Numbered from the stretch's first letter, positions 1 through 11,500 are shown. The stretch is 64,000 nucleotides of DNA from Vibrio mediterranei (GCF_900088415.1 NZ_FLLQ01000004.1:248001-312000); one strand, 5' to 3'. Program-made: numbers and translations. The notes: generated by a model from the letters alone, not told the origin.

Positions 1-245
1 AAGCTAAATTAAGCGAGTACGCTCAAATGATTGCTCAAGACGGTATTGACGTTGAAGATCTTATCGCTGCACTATCTGGTGAATCTAAAGGTAAAGCGAA
101 GAGTAAACGTGCTCCTCGTCCAGCAAAATACAAATATGTAGACGCTAGTGGCGCTGAAAAGACTTGGACTGGTCAAGGTCGTACGCCTTCTGCAATCCAA
201 ACTGCTCTAGATGCAGGTAAATCTCTAGAAGAATTCGAAATCTAA
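1..245 (+). CDS. hns: H-NS nucleoid protein, C-terminal part (5' end outside window)
   Basis: The reading frame is open from base 3 and ends at a TAA at 243-245. About 80 residues are visible. They hold the linker (basic, with GKAKSKR) and the C-terminal DNA-binding domain with the TWTGQGRTP loop, the AT-hook-like motif H-NS uses to enter the minor groove of AT-rich DNA. The N-terminal oligomerisation domain lies before the window. H-NS silences AT-rich, horizontally acquired DNA, so it is a likely repressor of the AT-rich element at 31-43 kb (inference). In vibrios this gene is also called vicH. A strong terminator follows it. Confidence 0.95.
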   Translation, partial: AKLSEYAQMIAQDGIDVEDLIAALSGESKGKAKSKRAPRPAKYKYVDASGAEKTWTGQGRTPSAIQTALDAGKSLEEFEI

Positions 246-271
246 TATCTTTAAGTAATATTAGATTTATA

Positions 272-298
272 AAAAAAGCGCCTTTCGGCGCTTTTTTA
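272..298. terminator. Bidirectional terminator between hns and gsk
   Basis: AGCGCC-TTTC-GGCGCT forms a GC-rich hairpin with an A run on its left and a T run on its right. It can therefore end transcription from hns (forward) and gsk (reverse), which converge here. The gsk stop codon lies directly against it. Confidence 0.85.
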
Positions 299-1603
299 TT
301 ATCGTTCCCAATATGCCTCTTCAAGGCTATCTTCTTTCTCTGGTAGACCACGAGAAAGACGTGGAGAATGTTGAACCAGCACTTCATAGCTTGCTCGATT
401 TGAGTATTTACATACTTGTGAGAAAGAAGAGTAAGTAAGGTATGGGTGTTGGTGCTTACTTGAATTTGGCACATTTTCTTTGTGGTATTTATTCGCTGCC
501 ATATCATGCAGTAATGCAGATAAAGCTGCGTCGCCCGCACCATTGGTATTCTTGATTTTTTCTGGCCCACCCATATAAGGAGCAATATGTGAATAAACTT
601 TTGTAGGATTTTCACATGCAGACTTTATAGCAGGTCGGCTAAATTCATATCGGTTAAATTCAGCAATACACCCTGGTAATAATGGTAACGAAGTTTCTCT
701 TTTGGCAGCATCCTCTGTATAACCAGCCATAAATAAACCGATTGGTCCAGCAGTACATAAAACAAGATCAACCCAATCAAGTGCTTTATCCGCAGCAGCC
801 AATGGATCTTTTTCACCTGTTAATGCTTCAGCTTCATCCTCATTCATAGCAACAACCGAAACATGCTGTTTCAAAAAGTCTTGCCAATATTCCGGATCAT
901 CTTGAATAACGAAGCGAGTTCCCAACGTTAATACCACAGGTACGTCGTATTTCTTCGCATATTCTATTGCCTGCATGGTTGCTTCCGGCATTGGGTCACC
1001 ATCTTTGCAACGAACTAAATAGGCTGTTAATACCAACGCCGAGGCTTTCTTAAAAATTTTCTCAGGAATACTCTCAGCACGAAGTTGGTTCATTTGACCT
1101 TCGCTAATTGCAAAAGTTCGCTCGCCGTCTTCAGTAATTAACGTAAAACAACGTCCAATTGCACCATCGACGCCTTGTAAATAGTTTAAGTCCATACGGC
1201 TAGAAGTATTACATAGATATCGATAGCCATAACTACCGATTCGGATATCAGCACTCATTACACCTAACAATACCGATTTGTCATCTGCCAACACGGAAAA
1301 GTTATGTAATGTATTCCCTATTGTGCCCCCAGCAAATTCATTGGTAATTAGCTCTTGCTGTTTCAGTTCGTTATACAGATTTTCAGCTGCTTGGTCATCA
1401 ATAACCAGAGAGTGCCCTTTGCTCAGCCCAAATTTCTCAATAACACTACTATCCACTCGCGCTTCTATATCAACTAGTGTTTGGTCAATACCGATAATAT
1501 GGGTTCTCGACATTTTTTTACTAGTTTGAGATTGGCTGACTAATGGGTCACGAGCGTGAACCGGAAAGTAATGCTTCGATTTTCTTTGGCCGGGGAATTT
1601 CAT
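299..1603 (-). CDS. gsk: Inosine-guanosine kinase
   Basis: This PfkB/ribokinase-family kinase phosphorylates inosine and guanosine to IMP and GMP in purine salvage, in the cytoplasm. I chose the ATG at 1603 because the protein then begins MKFPGQRKSKHYFP, as the Escherichia coli enzyme does. It gives 434 residues, the family length. An upstream ATG at 1639 would add 12 unrelated residues. The C-terminal half holds the family signature NTNGAGDAALSALLHD, with the catalytic aspartate in GAGD. The gene converges on hns and diverges from mnmA. A PurR-like palindrome lies about 80 bp upstream. Confidence 0.93.
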   Translation of the reverse strand: MKFPGQRKSKHYFPVHARDPLVSQSQTSKKMSRTHIIGIDQTLVDIEARVDSSVIEKFGLSKGHSLVIDDQAAENLYNELKQQELITNEFAGGTIGNTLHNFSVLADDKSVLLGVMSADIRIGSYGYRYLCNTSSRMDLNYLQGVDGAIGRCFTLITEDGERTFAISEGQMNQLRAESIPEKIFKKASALVLTAYLVRCKDGDPMPEATMQAIEYAKKYDVPVVLTLGTRFVIQDDPEYWQDFLKQHVSVVAMNEDEAEALTGEKDPLAAADKALDWVDLVLCTAGPIGLFMAGYTEDAAKRETSLPLLPGCIAEFNRYEFSRPAIKSACENPTKVYSHIAPYMGGPEKIKNTNGAGDAALSALLHDMAANKYHKENVPNSSKHQHPYLTYSSFSQVCKYSNRASYEVLVQHSPRLSRGLPEKEDSLEEAYWER

Positions 1604-1681
1604 AAGGATATCTTCGTAACAGGAATGTAAGGGCGACAATTCTAACTCTGTATAGTTTACCTCGGCAACATAGGCAACCTT

Positions 1682-1697
1682 AGCAAACGTTTACGCT
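1682..1697. promoter_or_regulatory. Candidate PurR operator upstream of gsk
   Basis: AGCAAACGTTTACGCT closely resembles the PurR consensus ACGCAAACGTTTGCGT, with the central AAACGTTT intact. It lies in the gsk-mnmA divergent region, about 80 bp before the gsk start. Purine repression of a purine salvage kinase is plausible, but other LacI-family proteins recognise similar cores. Confidence 0.5.
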
Positions 1698-1844
1698 ACA
1701 ATTTTTTTTATCACTGACCTTGTTTTTCACTCTATTTGTACACACATTCATGCTCTTAGAAAGTGTGATTTAGTTCGCGGATCTGTATTGCGCCTTCGGT
1801 TTCTGCTAGAATCTGCGTCCAATTGATATAGGTGGTATTTTAAC

Positions 1845-2954
1845 ATGTCTGATAACAGCCAAAAGAAAGTGATTGTCGGTATGTCCGGCGGTGTAGACTC
1901 CTCTGTTTCTGCCTACCTTCTGAAACAGCAAGGCTACCAAGTAGAAGGCCTGTTCATGAAGAACTGGGAAGAAGATGATAACGAGGAATATTGTACTGCA
2001 GCGGAAGATTTAGCCGACGCACAAGCGGTCTGTGATAAGTTAGGTATCCACCTACATACGATCAACTTTGCAGCAGAATACTGGGATAATGTATTCGAGT
2101 ATTTCTTAGCAGAATACAAAGCAGGTCGTACACCAAACCCAGATATTCTTTGTAACAAAGAAATCAAATTCAAAGCATTTTTAGAATTTGCAGACGAAGT
2201 TCTCGACGCAGACTATATCGCAATGGGTCACTACGTTAGCCGTACCTTCCCTGAAAACGGTGAAAAACCACAAATGCTTCGTGGTTTGGACAGCAACAAA
2301 GACCAGAGTTATTTCCTCTATACATTAAGTCACGACCAGGTAGGTCGTAGCTTATTCCCTGTAGGCGAGTTAGAGAAACCAGAAGTACGTCGCATTGCTG
2401 AAGAACAAGGCTTAATTACCGCGAAGAAAAAGGACTCGACAGGTATTTGTTTTATTGGTGAGCGCAAATTTACAGACTTCTTGTCTCGCTATTTGCCAGC
2501 ACAACCGGGTAAAATTGAAACACCGGAAGGTAAAGTCATTGGTGAACACCAAGGTCTGATGTACCACACATTAGGTCAACGTAAAGGGTTACATATTGGG
2601 GGCCAAAAAGGTGGCGGCGGTAACGAAGATCCATGGTATGTTGCTGAAAAAGATCTTGAACGTAATGTATTGATTGCGGTTCAAGGTGCTGATCATCCGT
2701 TACTTAAATCAAACGGACTGCGTGCATCTCAACTTCATTGGGTGAGTCGCGAAGCGATTAAAGAACCAATGCAATGCACAGTGAAAACGCGCTACCGTCA
2801 ACAAGATATCCCTTGTACGATTATCCCAATTGACGATGGCAACATTAAGGTTATCTTTGATGAACCACAAGTAGCTGTCACTCCGGGACAGTCTGCTGTC
2901 TTCTATAGCGACAATGTTTGCTTGGGCGGCGGCATCATCGAAGAGCGTATCTAA
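1845..2954 (+). CDS. mnmA: tRNA-specific 2-thiouridylase MnmA
   Basis: MnmA transfers sulphur to C2 of uridine 34 in tRNAs for Lys, Glu and Gln, using ATP and a persulphide relayed from IscS through the Tus proteins. The N-terminal PP-loop SGGVDSS (residues 14-20) binds ATP. The two catalytic cysteines are visible: C103 in PDILCNKE and C202 in STGICFIGE. At 369 residues it is full length. It starts a forward run with hflD and purB, and hflD follows after 32 bp. Older name trmU. Confidence 0.97.
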   Translation: MSDNSQKKVIVGMSGGVDSSVSAYLLKQQGYQVEGLFMKNWEEDDNEEYCTAAEDLADAQAVCDKLGIHLHTINFAAEYWDNVFEYFLAEYKAGRTPNPDILCNKEIKFKAFLEFADEVLDADYIAMGHYVSRTFPENGEKPQMLRGLDSNKDQSYFLYTLSHDQVGRSLFPVGELEKPEVRRIAEEQGLITAKKKDSTGICFIGERKFTDFLSRYLPAQPGKIETPEGKVIGEHQGLMYHTLGQRKGLHIGGQKGGGGNEDPWYVAEKDLERNVLIAVQGADHPLLKSNGLRASQLHWVSREAIKEPMQCTVKTRYRQQDIPCTIIPIDDGNIKVIFDEPQVAVTPGQSAVFYSDNVCLGGGIIEERI

Positions 2955-2986
2955 CATTTATTCGTTTATTATCTTAGGAGAGCTAC

Positions 2987-5117
<2,131 letters not shown>

Positions 5118-5137
5118 TCATTAATCAGTACATAAAC

Positions 5138-5170
5138 TCAAAAAGGCTGCTTATATTGCAGCCTTTTTTG
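5138..5170 (+). terminator. Terminator after purB
   Basis: AAAAAGGCTGC-TTATATT-GCAGCCTTTTTT is a symmetric stem with A and T runs. It could also serve the reverse operon ending at 5216. Confidence 0.85.
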
Positions 5171-5215
5171 TGGATATCATCAACGATAAATGTTCTGGGC
5201 CAACTCTATCAAATG

Positions 5216-5740
5216 CTACTGTTTTTGAAAAAACAGTGTGATCTTTCCTACCTCGATACCAAACTTGCGGATACTCGTTAGGTTAAATACGTGTTTATCA
5301 TCTTGTCGATACAACCAATCATCGAAAGCCACAGTGTAGGTTGAGCCATCAACCTTGAGTTCGAAGTCGTACTGCCATTGCAAAGCGTTGCCTTCTTCCT
5401 TACCGGTTGCCGCACCAATGATGTCATCAGCTACCCCACGATAAGAGCCATCTTGGAGCTTCTCAATGGTCCAAATCCTTTGGTCTATTTCTCCGTCATC
5501 AAAAACAAAGTCTTCAACGAGGACAAGCTTGTTGTCCTGCACTGTGCCGATAATAGTGACGTCAAAGCGTCGGTTCTGTTTGTTGGTGTAGTCTTGAACC
5601 ATTCCCCAAGCTTTTGTCTCTCCTTCAAAGTACCCGAACAAGTCAAATCTGGGTTCACTGTTTTTATAATCAGACAGGTCTGCACTGCACGCACCTAAAA
5701 TGAGTACGAGAGGCAGTATAAGCCAACGAAATAACGTCAT
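5216..5740 (-). CDS. DUF3833 family lipoprotein
   Basis: This 174-residue protein begins with a short hydrophobic segment and a lipobox, LILGAC, so it should be lipidated at C18 and anchored in an envelope membrane. The mature part is predicted beta-rich with repeated aromatic pairs, as in the DUF3833 family. No catalytic motif is visible. Its ATG overlaps the stop of the upstream gene by four bases, and it is the last gene of the eight-gene lipid operon. Function is unknown; its neighbours suggest binding or transport of a modified lipid (inference). Confidence 0.75.
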   Translation of the reverse strand: MTLFRWLILPLVLILGACSADLSDYKNSEPRFDLFGYFEGETKAWGMVQDYTNKQNRRFDVTIIGTVQDNKLVLVEDFVFDDGEIDQRIWTIEKLQDGSYRGVADDIIGAATGKEEGNALQWQYDFELKVDGSTYTVAFDDWLYRQDDKHVFNLTSIRKFGIEVGKITLFFQKQ

Positions 5741-6294
5741 CTCTTCATCCCTATAAGTTGGGCTCTGAGTTTCGGATACTGGCTATTTGGAGCTAGCCAA
5801 ATACCAAGGAAGGCGTCGTTTAACGACTCATCATCAATGGAGCCAACCAGTTGGAGCGGCTTCTGATTCGTAAGATAATAGAACTTACCCGATGATCCAT
5901 CACTGACATAAATGAGCTGCTGTCCATTTGAGACACTTGGAAAAATATCGTATAACTTGGCAATCCATTGATTTCTTGTCGCTTTATCAACACCCATTTT
6001 TCGCCATTGGTCTAGCGTCGCATCTAAAAGTTGTTGTCTACTGATGTCTCTTTGATACTGAATTCTTAATGCTATGGGATGAGGAGAAATGTCCTCTGAC
6101 ACTTCGTAAATGCCTTGAGGTGCGAGCAATTGGGAACGATAAACGTCAAAAAACAACCAACTGAGTTGCGCCTCCCCTACGACTTGCCACTGGCCCCACG
6201 CTTGATAACTGGCTGGGGAATCCTTTGAGGCGACTGCGTTGTGAGAGCTCAGTAACAAGCTCAGCACTGCCGCCAAAATCATCTTATGTTTCAT
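5737..6294 (-). CDS. Chalcone isomerase-like periplasmic protein
   Basis: The 185-residue protein has a Sec-type signal peptide (MKHKMILAAVLSLLLSSHNAVAS) and the chalcone-isomerase-like fold seen in bacterial export proteins (for example the segment WGQWQVVGEAQLSWLFFDVY). In plants the same fold includes fatty-acid-binding proteins, so a lipid ligand is reasonable. It overlaps both neighbours by a few bases and is cotranscribed with the Cfa-type methyltransferase. No plant-type flavonoid pathway is implied. Confidence 0.7.
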   Translation of the reverse strand: MKHKMILAAVLSLLLSSHNAVASKDSPASYQAWGQWQVVGEAQLSWLFFDVYRSQLLAPQGIYEVSEDISPHPIALRIQYQRDISRQQLLDATLDQWRKMGVDKATRNQWIAKLYDIFPSVSNGQQLIYVSDGSSGKFYYLTNQKPLQLVGSIDDESLNDAFLGIWLAPNSQYPKLRAQLIGMKR

Positions 6295-6799
6295 GAGTCC
6301 AACTTCTCTCGTTTGGTCTTGGATATCGCACGATTAAGTAAACGATTAAGACCCATTCAATAAAAAGGAGTCCGAGAGTGACCAGCAACGAGTACTGCGT
6401 GGTTACAGCTCCAAGCTTAAAACCCGCCAAGTAACTAATCGCACCACCGAATCCACCAATTATTGATACGAGGAGAATTGGGTAAGACGTCAAAAAAGTT
6501 TTCAAATAAAACGCATACCAAGAGAAAATTAACCAAAGCGCCATAAGCCATACTGGCAAAACGTGAGTGTCGAACACAAGTAGACTAGCGAACATGTTCA
6601 GACTATCAATTACTAAGCCAGCGACAACCAACAGCGACAGTTGCATCAACCGAAGGTTTAACATTCGATACGAAACCAAAATGGTGACAATACTCAATAT
6701 CAGCGCTAGCCACTGAAACCTTGTTTGACCAATGACTGACAGTAACCAGATCACCTGAAACCAACTACTGATAATGAGAAGTTTCCACCCTGGCGACAT
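6284..6799 (-). CDS. DUF2878 inner-membrane protein
   Basis: About 171 residues, almost entirely hydrophobic, with five or six membrane segments, matching the DUF2878 family. I start it at the ATG at 6799, which has a strong GGGGAGG seven bases upstream; an in-frame ATG at 6826 lacks one. Its end overlaps the chalcone isomerase-like gene by 11 bases. The function is unknown. It occurs widely beside Cfa-like and DUF1365 genes, so it may assist a membrane-lipid reaction. Confidence 0.72.
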   Translation of the reverse strand: MSPGWKLLIISSWFQVIWLLSVIGQTRFQWLALILSIVTILVSYRMLNLRLMQLSLLVVAGLVIDSLNMFASLLVFDTHVLPVWLMALWLIFSWYAFYLKTFLTSYPILLVSIIGGFGGAISYLAGFKLGAVTTQYSLLVTLGLLFIEWVLIVYLIVRYPRPNERSWTHET

Positions 6800-6834
6800 A
6801 TTGTGACCTCCCCTATTTAGCCTCAAACGTTTTA

Positions 6835-8091
6835 TTAACGACCACGCTGGAATGTAATATGAACGGTACTGATACTTTTTGCCCTAAACCCACCTTCGCA
6901 ATAACAAAAATAGTAGCGCCACATACGAATAAATCGCTCGTCGTAACCCAAGGCTCTAACTCTCTCTAATGATGCTTCAAACCTTAGACGCCAATCCACC
7001 AATGTCTTTGCGTAATCCAAACCAATATCAAACAGATCTCTCACGATGAGATCCGTGTGCTTGGTACTATTAGTGGTGAGGGCTGTGATGGAAGGCAAGA
7101 AGCCCCCTGGGAAAATGTACTTCTGAATAAAATCGACATTATCGGCATAGTAATCGTATCGCTGGTCAGCAATAGTAATAGCCTGAATCGCCATCAAACC
7201 TTGAGGTTTCAGTAAAGACTGACACTTTTGCAGATAGGAAACTAAGTATTGCTTACCAACTGCTTCGATCATTTCGATGGAAACAAGCTTATCGAATTCT
7301 CCCTCGAGTAAGCGATAGTCTTGCTTCAAGAGAGTAATCTTATCTTCGAGTCCTGCTTTTTCGACCTGCTGTTTTGCATAATCAAACTGCTCATCAGAGA
7401 TAGTGGTTGTGGTGACGTGACATCCATAGTTTTTGGCCATATAAATCGCCATACCGCCCCACCCTGTGCCTATTTCTATTACGTGATCTTCCGGTACCAA
7501 TTGCAATTGTTGACAAAGCCGCTCCATTTTATTGAGTTGGGCTTGCTCTAGCGTGTCTGTCGGACTTACATAAATGCCCGAAGAGTAGAGCATTCTCTCA
7601 TCGAGAAATGTCTCATAAAGACTGTTACCCAAATCATAATGAGCCTGAATATTCTCTTTTGATTTAGTAACCGTATTACGGTTCACCCAGTGTCCAAGTT
7701 TATACATCACTTTCGTGAGTAGACTTGATTGATCTTCAATAGAATCAAGAGCGGCGAGGTTGACTGCCATCAACTCCATTAACGCGGACAAATCAGGGCT
7801 ATCCCACCAATCATCCATGTACGCTTCACCCGCAGCAATACTGCCTCCTTGGATTAGTCGACGGTAAAACTCTGGGTGTTTCACTTCGATAATCGCTGTC
7901 GGTTCCCCATCTTTGGGTTTACCAAAGCGTTCACCAACATGTTTGCCGACGCTTCCTTCTTCTTGAAAGCTCTCTATGATGGTTAAACAACCTATCTCTA
8001 GTTTGTATAAACATTTGAATGCAATACTTTTCGCGGTTTTTTGTAAACCAGTTAGGGCTCTAGGCGCCTCTATTGAGGTCGTATTTAACAT
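6835..8091 (-). CDS. Cyclopropane-fatty-acid-synthase-type SAM methyltransferase
   Basis: The 418-residue protein belongs to the Cfa/mycolic acid methyltransferase family. A family N-terminal region is followed by the SAM-binding motif VIEIGTGWGGMAIYMA and by the signature NIQAHYDLGN. Cfa enzymes add a methylene or methyl group to double bonds of phospholipid acyl chains. Beside a flavin oxidase-like protein, DUF1365 and an SDR, this is the clustered, non-housekeeping type, whose product may be a methylated or furan-type fatty acid rather than a plain cyclopropane. AGGGAGAA supports the start. Confidence 0.85.
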   Translation of the reverse strand: MLNTTSIEAPRALTGLQKTAKSIAFKCLYKLEIGCLTIIESFQEEGSVGKHVGERFGKPKDGEPTAIIEVKHPEFYRRLIQGGSIAAGEAYMDDWWDSPDLSALMELMAVNLAALDSIEDQSSLLTKVMYKLGHWVNRNTVTKSKENIQAHYDLGNSLYETFLDERMLYSSGIYVSPTDTLEQAQLNKMERLCQQLQLVPEDHVIEIGTGWGGMAIYMAKNYGCHVTTTTISDEQFDYAKQQVEKAGLEDKITLLKQDYRLLEGEFDKLVSIEMIEAVGKQYLVSYLQKCQSLLKPQGLMAIQAITIADQRYDYYADNVDFIQKYIFPGGFLPSITALTTNSTKHTDLIVRDLFDIGLDYAKTLVDWRLRFEASLERVRALGYDERFIRMWRYYFCYCEGGFRAKSISTVHITFQRGR

Positions 8092-8103
8092 ATTGAATTC
8101 TCC

Positions 8104-8904
8104 CTAATTCTTTGAGTTCGTATGCTGCGAAAATTCGTCAGAAGGAGCTGGATGAGCCGAAGCCTTCTTGGGTTTAGAATGGTCATAGATAGGTGTTCCT
8201 TTAAGCCATAGCTTTAAGGCGTGCCAATAAATCCCAACCACGACTTTCACCGTCATAATTGGGGTTGTGACCAGTTGTCCGATTAAATTCTTCGAGGTAA
8301 ACTCACGCCCTTTCATTGATAAAGTGGCATCAAATACTTTTTCTGACTTGTGACACGCTAAGTATACAAACAGGCGCTGCCCGAGCGGCTTTAGACGCCA
8401 CTGATACTGCTGATCCAGAGGATTAAACGGCGAGACGTGGAAGGCCTTGTCATGGCGCCAGTTTTGATGGTCTACGCCTTTGTCAGCCTCTATAGCGTAA
8501 TAATGTCTTTCATTCCAAGGGGTGTTACTTACTTCTGCCAACAGATAACGCCAGTTACACTCTTCATCATAAAGGTAATAGAAGTTGACCGGACTGAAAT
8601 ACAGACCTAGGTATCTCAGATGGCAAACCGCAACCACTCTACCCTCGATTCTTTTACCAGTGAGCGCTTCAACTTTATCCTGCACCGCCAACTTCAAATC
8701 GCCTTCACCTAGGTAGTCTTCTCGACGAAATCGAGCCCAATGCCACCAACGTTCCCCAAAACCCCAAACTTTTTGCTGCAAGGAATCGAGCTCATCTAAA
8801 TCGATAGCAGGCATAAATAATGGATAATCTAAATGGTGCTTGGTAGGCGTATAACGGCGATGCGCTACGTGCCCAACCATAAGTTGGCTGTTGGAAACCA
8901 TCAC
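8104..8904 (-). CDS. DUF1365 family protein
   Basis: This 266-residue protein matches DUF1365, with the family run of aromatic residues (YFSPVNFYYLYD) and a downstream WNERHYYAIE stretch. DUF1365 proteins almost always lie next to a flavin amine-oxidase-like gene and a Cfa-like gene, as here. The start overlaps the stop of the oxidase gene (ATGATG over TGA). No catalytic motif is established, and a role in handling or modifying acyl lipids is inferred from context. Confidence 0.78.
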   Translation of the reverse strand: MMVSNSQLMVGHVAHRRYTPTKHHLDYPLFMPAIDLDELDSLQQKVWGFGERWWHWARFRREDYLGEGDLKLAVQDKVEALTGKRIEGRVVAVCHLRYLGLYFSPVNFYYLYDEECNWRYLLAEVSNTPWNERHYYAIEADKGVDHQNWRHDKAFHVSPFNPLDQQYQWRLKPLGQRLFVYLACHKSEKVFDATLSMKGREFTSKNLIGQLVTTPIMTVKVVVGIYWHALKLWLKGTPIYDHSKPKKASAHPAPSDEFSQHTNSKN

Positions 8905-10193
8905 GCAGCTCCTCGTACGAAGCCGGAATCATCGTCAACACTGGCTAAAATACCTTCAACAATATCTAACGCACTCCTCACTCCATCTTCATGGAATCCG
9001 TTATACCAGTAGGCTCCGCAGAACCACGTGTTATTTTGACCCCACAGTTTTTCTCTATGTTGCTGTGCCTCGATACTTTGGGTCGAGAACACCGGGTGGC
9101 TATAGTTGAAGGTCCTGAGTATTTTAGAGCGGTCAATCACGTTAGATGAATTGAGCGACACGCAAAATGTCGTATCAGATTCAATATGCTGAAGAATATT
9201 CATGTCATAGGTCAATGTCGGCAATCGAGATTGTTCATCTTCCGAGCCATCTAACGCATAGTTCCACGACGCCCATGCAGACTTTCTCATTGGAAGTAGA
9301 CTTTCATCGCAATGTAACACTACTTCATTTGATTGATACTCCATGGCACCAAGAATCGATAATTCGGATTGTGTCGGCTCAGCAAGCATCGCTAATGCTT
9401 GGTCGCTATGACAAGCAAAAATCACTCTGTCAAAACGCTCTGAGTTGCCATTAGACGTTACTGTTACACCAGCGGAATCGCGAGATACCGAGGTGACAGG
9501 AGAGTTCAGCCGAATTTGATCTGCAAAGCCCTGCGTCAGCGGACCGATATAACTGCGTGACCCACCTTCAATCACATACCACTGCGGTCTATTAACCACA
9601 TCAAGCAAACCATGATTTAGGAAAAAGCGCAGGAAGAAGCCAAGCGGGAATGCTCGCATATCGGCCAGAGTCGAAGACCAAATTGCTGCGCCCATTGGTA
9701 GAATGTAGTTTTGAGTGAAATAATCAGAGAAACGATGGTGACTTAAAAAGTCACCTAGCGTTTGAGTTGCTAGCAGGGATGTGTCTGACTCCGCAGACGA
9801 TTTAGCAAGCTTATTAAATCTCAAAATTTCAAAGATAAAGCGGTAAAAGGTTGGATTGAGTAGATTGCGTTTTTGGGCGAACAAAGTTGATAGCGTGTGG
9901 CCGTTGTACTCTAAGCCCGTGGCCGCGTTCTTTACACTAAAACTCATTTGTGTAGGAACGCCCTTTACTCCAACCTCTTCCATCATGCTCATGAAATTGG
10001 GATAAGTTCTATCGTTATAAACGATAAATCCAGTATCGATGGCATAGGACTTTCCCTGTACCTCAACATCCACTGTGGCAGTATGACCACCAATATAATC
10101 ATTGGCCTCAAACAGAGTTACATCGTGATGCTTGTGTAAATAGTAACCACACGTTAAGCCTGAAATTCCTGTACCGATAATTGCTATTTTCAT
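8901..10193 (-). CDS. Flavin-dependent amine oxidase-like oxidoreductase
   Basis: A 430-residue FAD protein with an N-terminal dinucleotide-binding motif (MKIAIIGTGISGLTCGYYL, then the FEANDYIGGHTATV segment) and a C-terminal FAD-contacting region (WFCGAYWYNGFHEDGVRSAL). It resembles the NAD(P)-binding amine oxidases clustered with Cfa genes. The ATG at 10193 has AGGA nine bases upstream and places the GxGxxG at the very N-terminus. A GTG at 10217 is possible but overlaps the SDR gene. Its likely substrate is an acyl chain, not an amine (inference). Confidence 0.8.
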   Translation of the reverse strand: MKIAIIGTGISGLTCGYYLHKHHDVTLFEANDYIGGHTATVDVEVQGKSYAIDTGFIVYNDRTYPNFMSMMEEVGVKGVPTQMSFSVKNAATGLEYNGHTLSTLFAQKRNLLNPTFYRFIFEILRFNKLAKSSAESDTSLLATQTLGDFLSHHRFSDYFTQNYILPMGAAIWSSTLADMRAFPLGFFLRFFLNHGLLDVVNRPQWYVIEGGSRSYIGPLTQGFADQIRLNSPVTSVSRDSAGVTVTSNGNSERFDRVIFACHSDQALAMLAEPTQSELSILGAMEYQSNEVVLHCDESLLPMRKSAWASWNYALDGSEDEQSRLPTLTYDMNILQHIESDTTFCVSLNSSNVIDRSKILRTFNYSHPVFSTQSIEAQQHREKLWGQNNTWFCGAYWYNGFHEDGVRSALDIVEGILASVDDDSGFVRGAA

Positions 10194-10213
10194 AGAAGAA
10201 TGTCCTATACCTA

Positions 10214-10954
10214 TCACGATTGATTTAGTAAGCGTGTTACTAATTTAGTTTGTAAGCCATAAGGCATGATACCGACGAGGCGAAGAATCCATGTGAAGCG
10301 CTTGGGGAAATAGATGTAAGCAGACCGTTTGTCTATTCCCGTTTGAATCGCATTTGAAGCTTCTTCTACCGATACCATCATCGGCATATCAAAATCGTTT
10401 TTATCAGTAAGTGGGGTTTTCACAAATCCAGGGAAAACGCAGCTGATGGCAACCCCTTTGTTTTTCCAATCGAGCTGAAGAGTGCGCACCAAATAGGTAA
10501 TAGCGGCTTTCGAGGCACCGTAAGCTTCAGCGCGAGGCAGAGCCAACTCACCCGCTATTGAACTGACGACCACAACATGATGCCCCGATTTCAATCTTGT
10601 CTGCATTTGTTCCAATACATTGACCGTCCCCATCACATTGACTGCCATCACTCGCTCTATCAACGCTGCGTCGATCAGCCCTTCATCGATGTATTCGCAA
10701 TCACCAGCATTGACTATCCACAGCGTTGGATGTTGTTCAATCTTGCTAAATGCTTGCGCTACCGCCTCCCTATCTGTTACGTCAAACGACAGTGGGACAA
10801 TGTTCTCCCTACCCGCTTGCAACGACTGAAGTTTCTCCTTTGAGCGTCCACAGGCGTAAACGAGATAACCTTGTTCAGCGTAATCATTAGCCAGCTGCCA
10901 TCCAATGCCCGATGACGCGCCGGTAATGAATACGGATTGATGCGAGTGCGCCAT
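10214..10954 (-). CDS. Short-chain dehydrogenase/reductase
   Basis: The 246-residue classical SDR has the cofactor motif TGASSGIGWQ near the N-terminus, NAG in the middle, the catalytic serine in VVSSIAGE and the YGASK motif carrying the catalytic Tyr and Lys. It probably uses NADP(H). Its start overlaps the stop of the upstream NTF2-like gene by one base (TAATG), which indicates translational coupling. The substrate is unknown; operon context suggests a lipid intermediate. Confidence 0.85.
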   Translation of the reverse strand: MAHSHQSVFITGASSGIGWQLANDYAEQGYLVYACGRSKEKLQSLQAGRENIVPLSFDVTDREAVAQAFSKIEQHPTLWIVNAGDCEYIDEGLIDAALIERVMAVNVMGTVNVLEQMQTRLKSGHHVVVVSSIAGELALPRAEAYGASKAAITYLVRTLQLDWKNKGVAISCVFPGFVKTPLTDKNDFDMPMMVSVEEASNAIQTGIDKRSAYIYFPKRFTWILRLVGIMPYGLQTKLVTRLLNQS

Positions 10955-11373
10955 TACTTACCCAACCTCTGTTTGATGTTCTTAATCACAAAACCGAGCA
11001 ACGGTATGTTTTCGTACAGCATTTCCCCTAGGTCGAAGTAATCTCGATGATAGATGACTCGATCGCCACTAAACCTGATATGACTAACTCCATTTACGTT
11101 TACGGCTTCCCCACCATTAAGCTTGGGGTGCTGTAGTTGCATGGTCCAAGTAAGAAAACCTGAGTCTTCCACCTGTTGATGATGGCGAATGTCAAAATCA
11201 CATTTGATGACGTTGGTATACAAAGAGTCAAAGTAAGCGGAAAGCTGAACCCACCCCTCTAAGCGATGAGCTGAGTCCTCAAACACCACATCCTTGTGAT
11301 AAATCTGTTCAAGAAGATGTAGGTTGTTCTTGTTTAGCTTCTGATACACCTCGCTAACCATTTCTATATTCAT
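10954..11373 (-). CDS. NTF2/SnoaL-like small protein, first gene of the lipid operon
   Basis: A 139-residue protein of the nuclear transport factor 2 fold: an N-terminal helix pair (YQKLNKNNLHLLEQIYHKDVVF, quoted in part by its ends) followed by a curved sheet. Such proteins are small ligand-binding cones or isomerases. No family-specific catalytic dyad is obvious. It is the promoter-proximal gene of the reverse operon that ends at 5216, directly after the TACA-repeat region. Confidence 0.72.
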   Translation of the reverse strand: MNIEMVSEVYQKLNKNNLHLLEQIYHKDVVFEDSAHRLEGWVQLSAYFDSLYTNVIKCDFDIRHHQQVEDSGFLTWTMQLQHPKLNGGEAVNVNGVSHIRFSGDRVIYHRDYFDLGEMLYENIPLLGFVIKNIKQRLGK

Positions 11374-11408
11374 AACAACCCTTAATTCGTTTTTTCAAAA
11401 GTCTCTAA

Positions 11409-11470
11409 AGTACAAGCTAGTACAGCCTGAAAGTTATACAAGATTTGGAAAGTACAACTTTTTGTATAAG
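11409..11470. promoter_or_regulatory. Repeated TACA boxes upstream of the lipid operon
   Basis: Between the NTF2-like gene and htpX the forward strand has GTACAA, GTACAG, TATACAA and GTACAA, with TACA cores at 11411, 11421, 11437 and 11453 (steps of 10, 16 and 16 bases), then an inverted copy, TTGTATAA, at 11462. The pattern resembles operators of the B12-dependent, light-sensing MerR proteins LitR/CarH, which control similar Cfa and photolyase clusters. No such regulator gene lies in the window, so the assignment is inference. Confidence 0.45.
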
Positions 11471-11500
11471 TGTTACGGTGGGGAGGTTTGAAAGGATCAA

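Noticed and set aside
145..615. 156-codon reverse frame across hns and gsk ends
   Set aside because: Shadow of gsk and hns; crosses a terminator.
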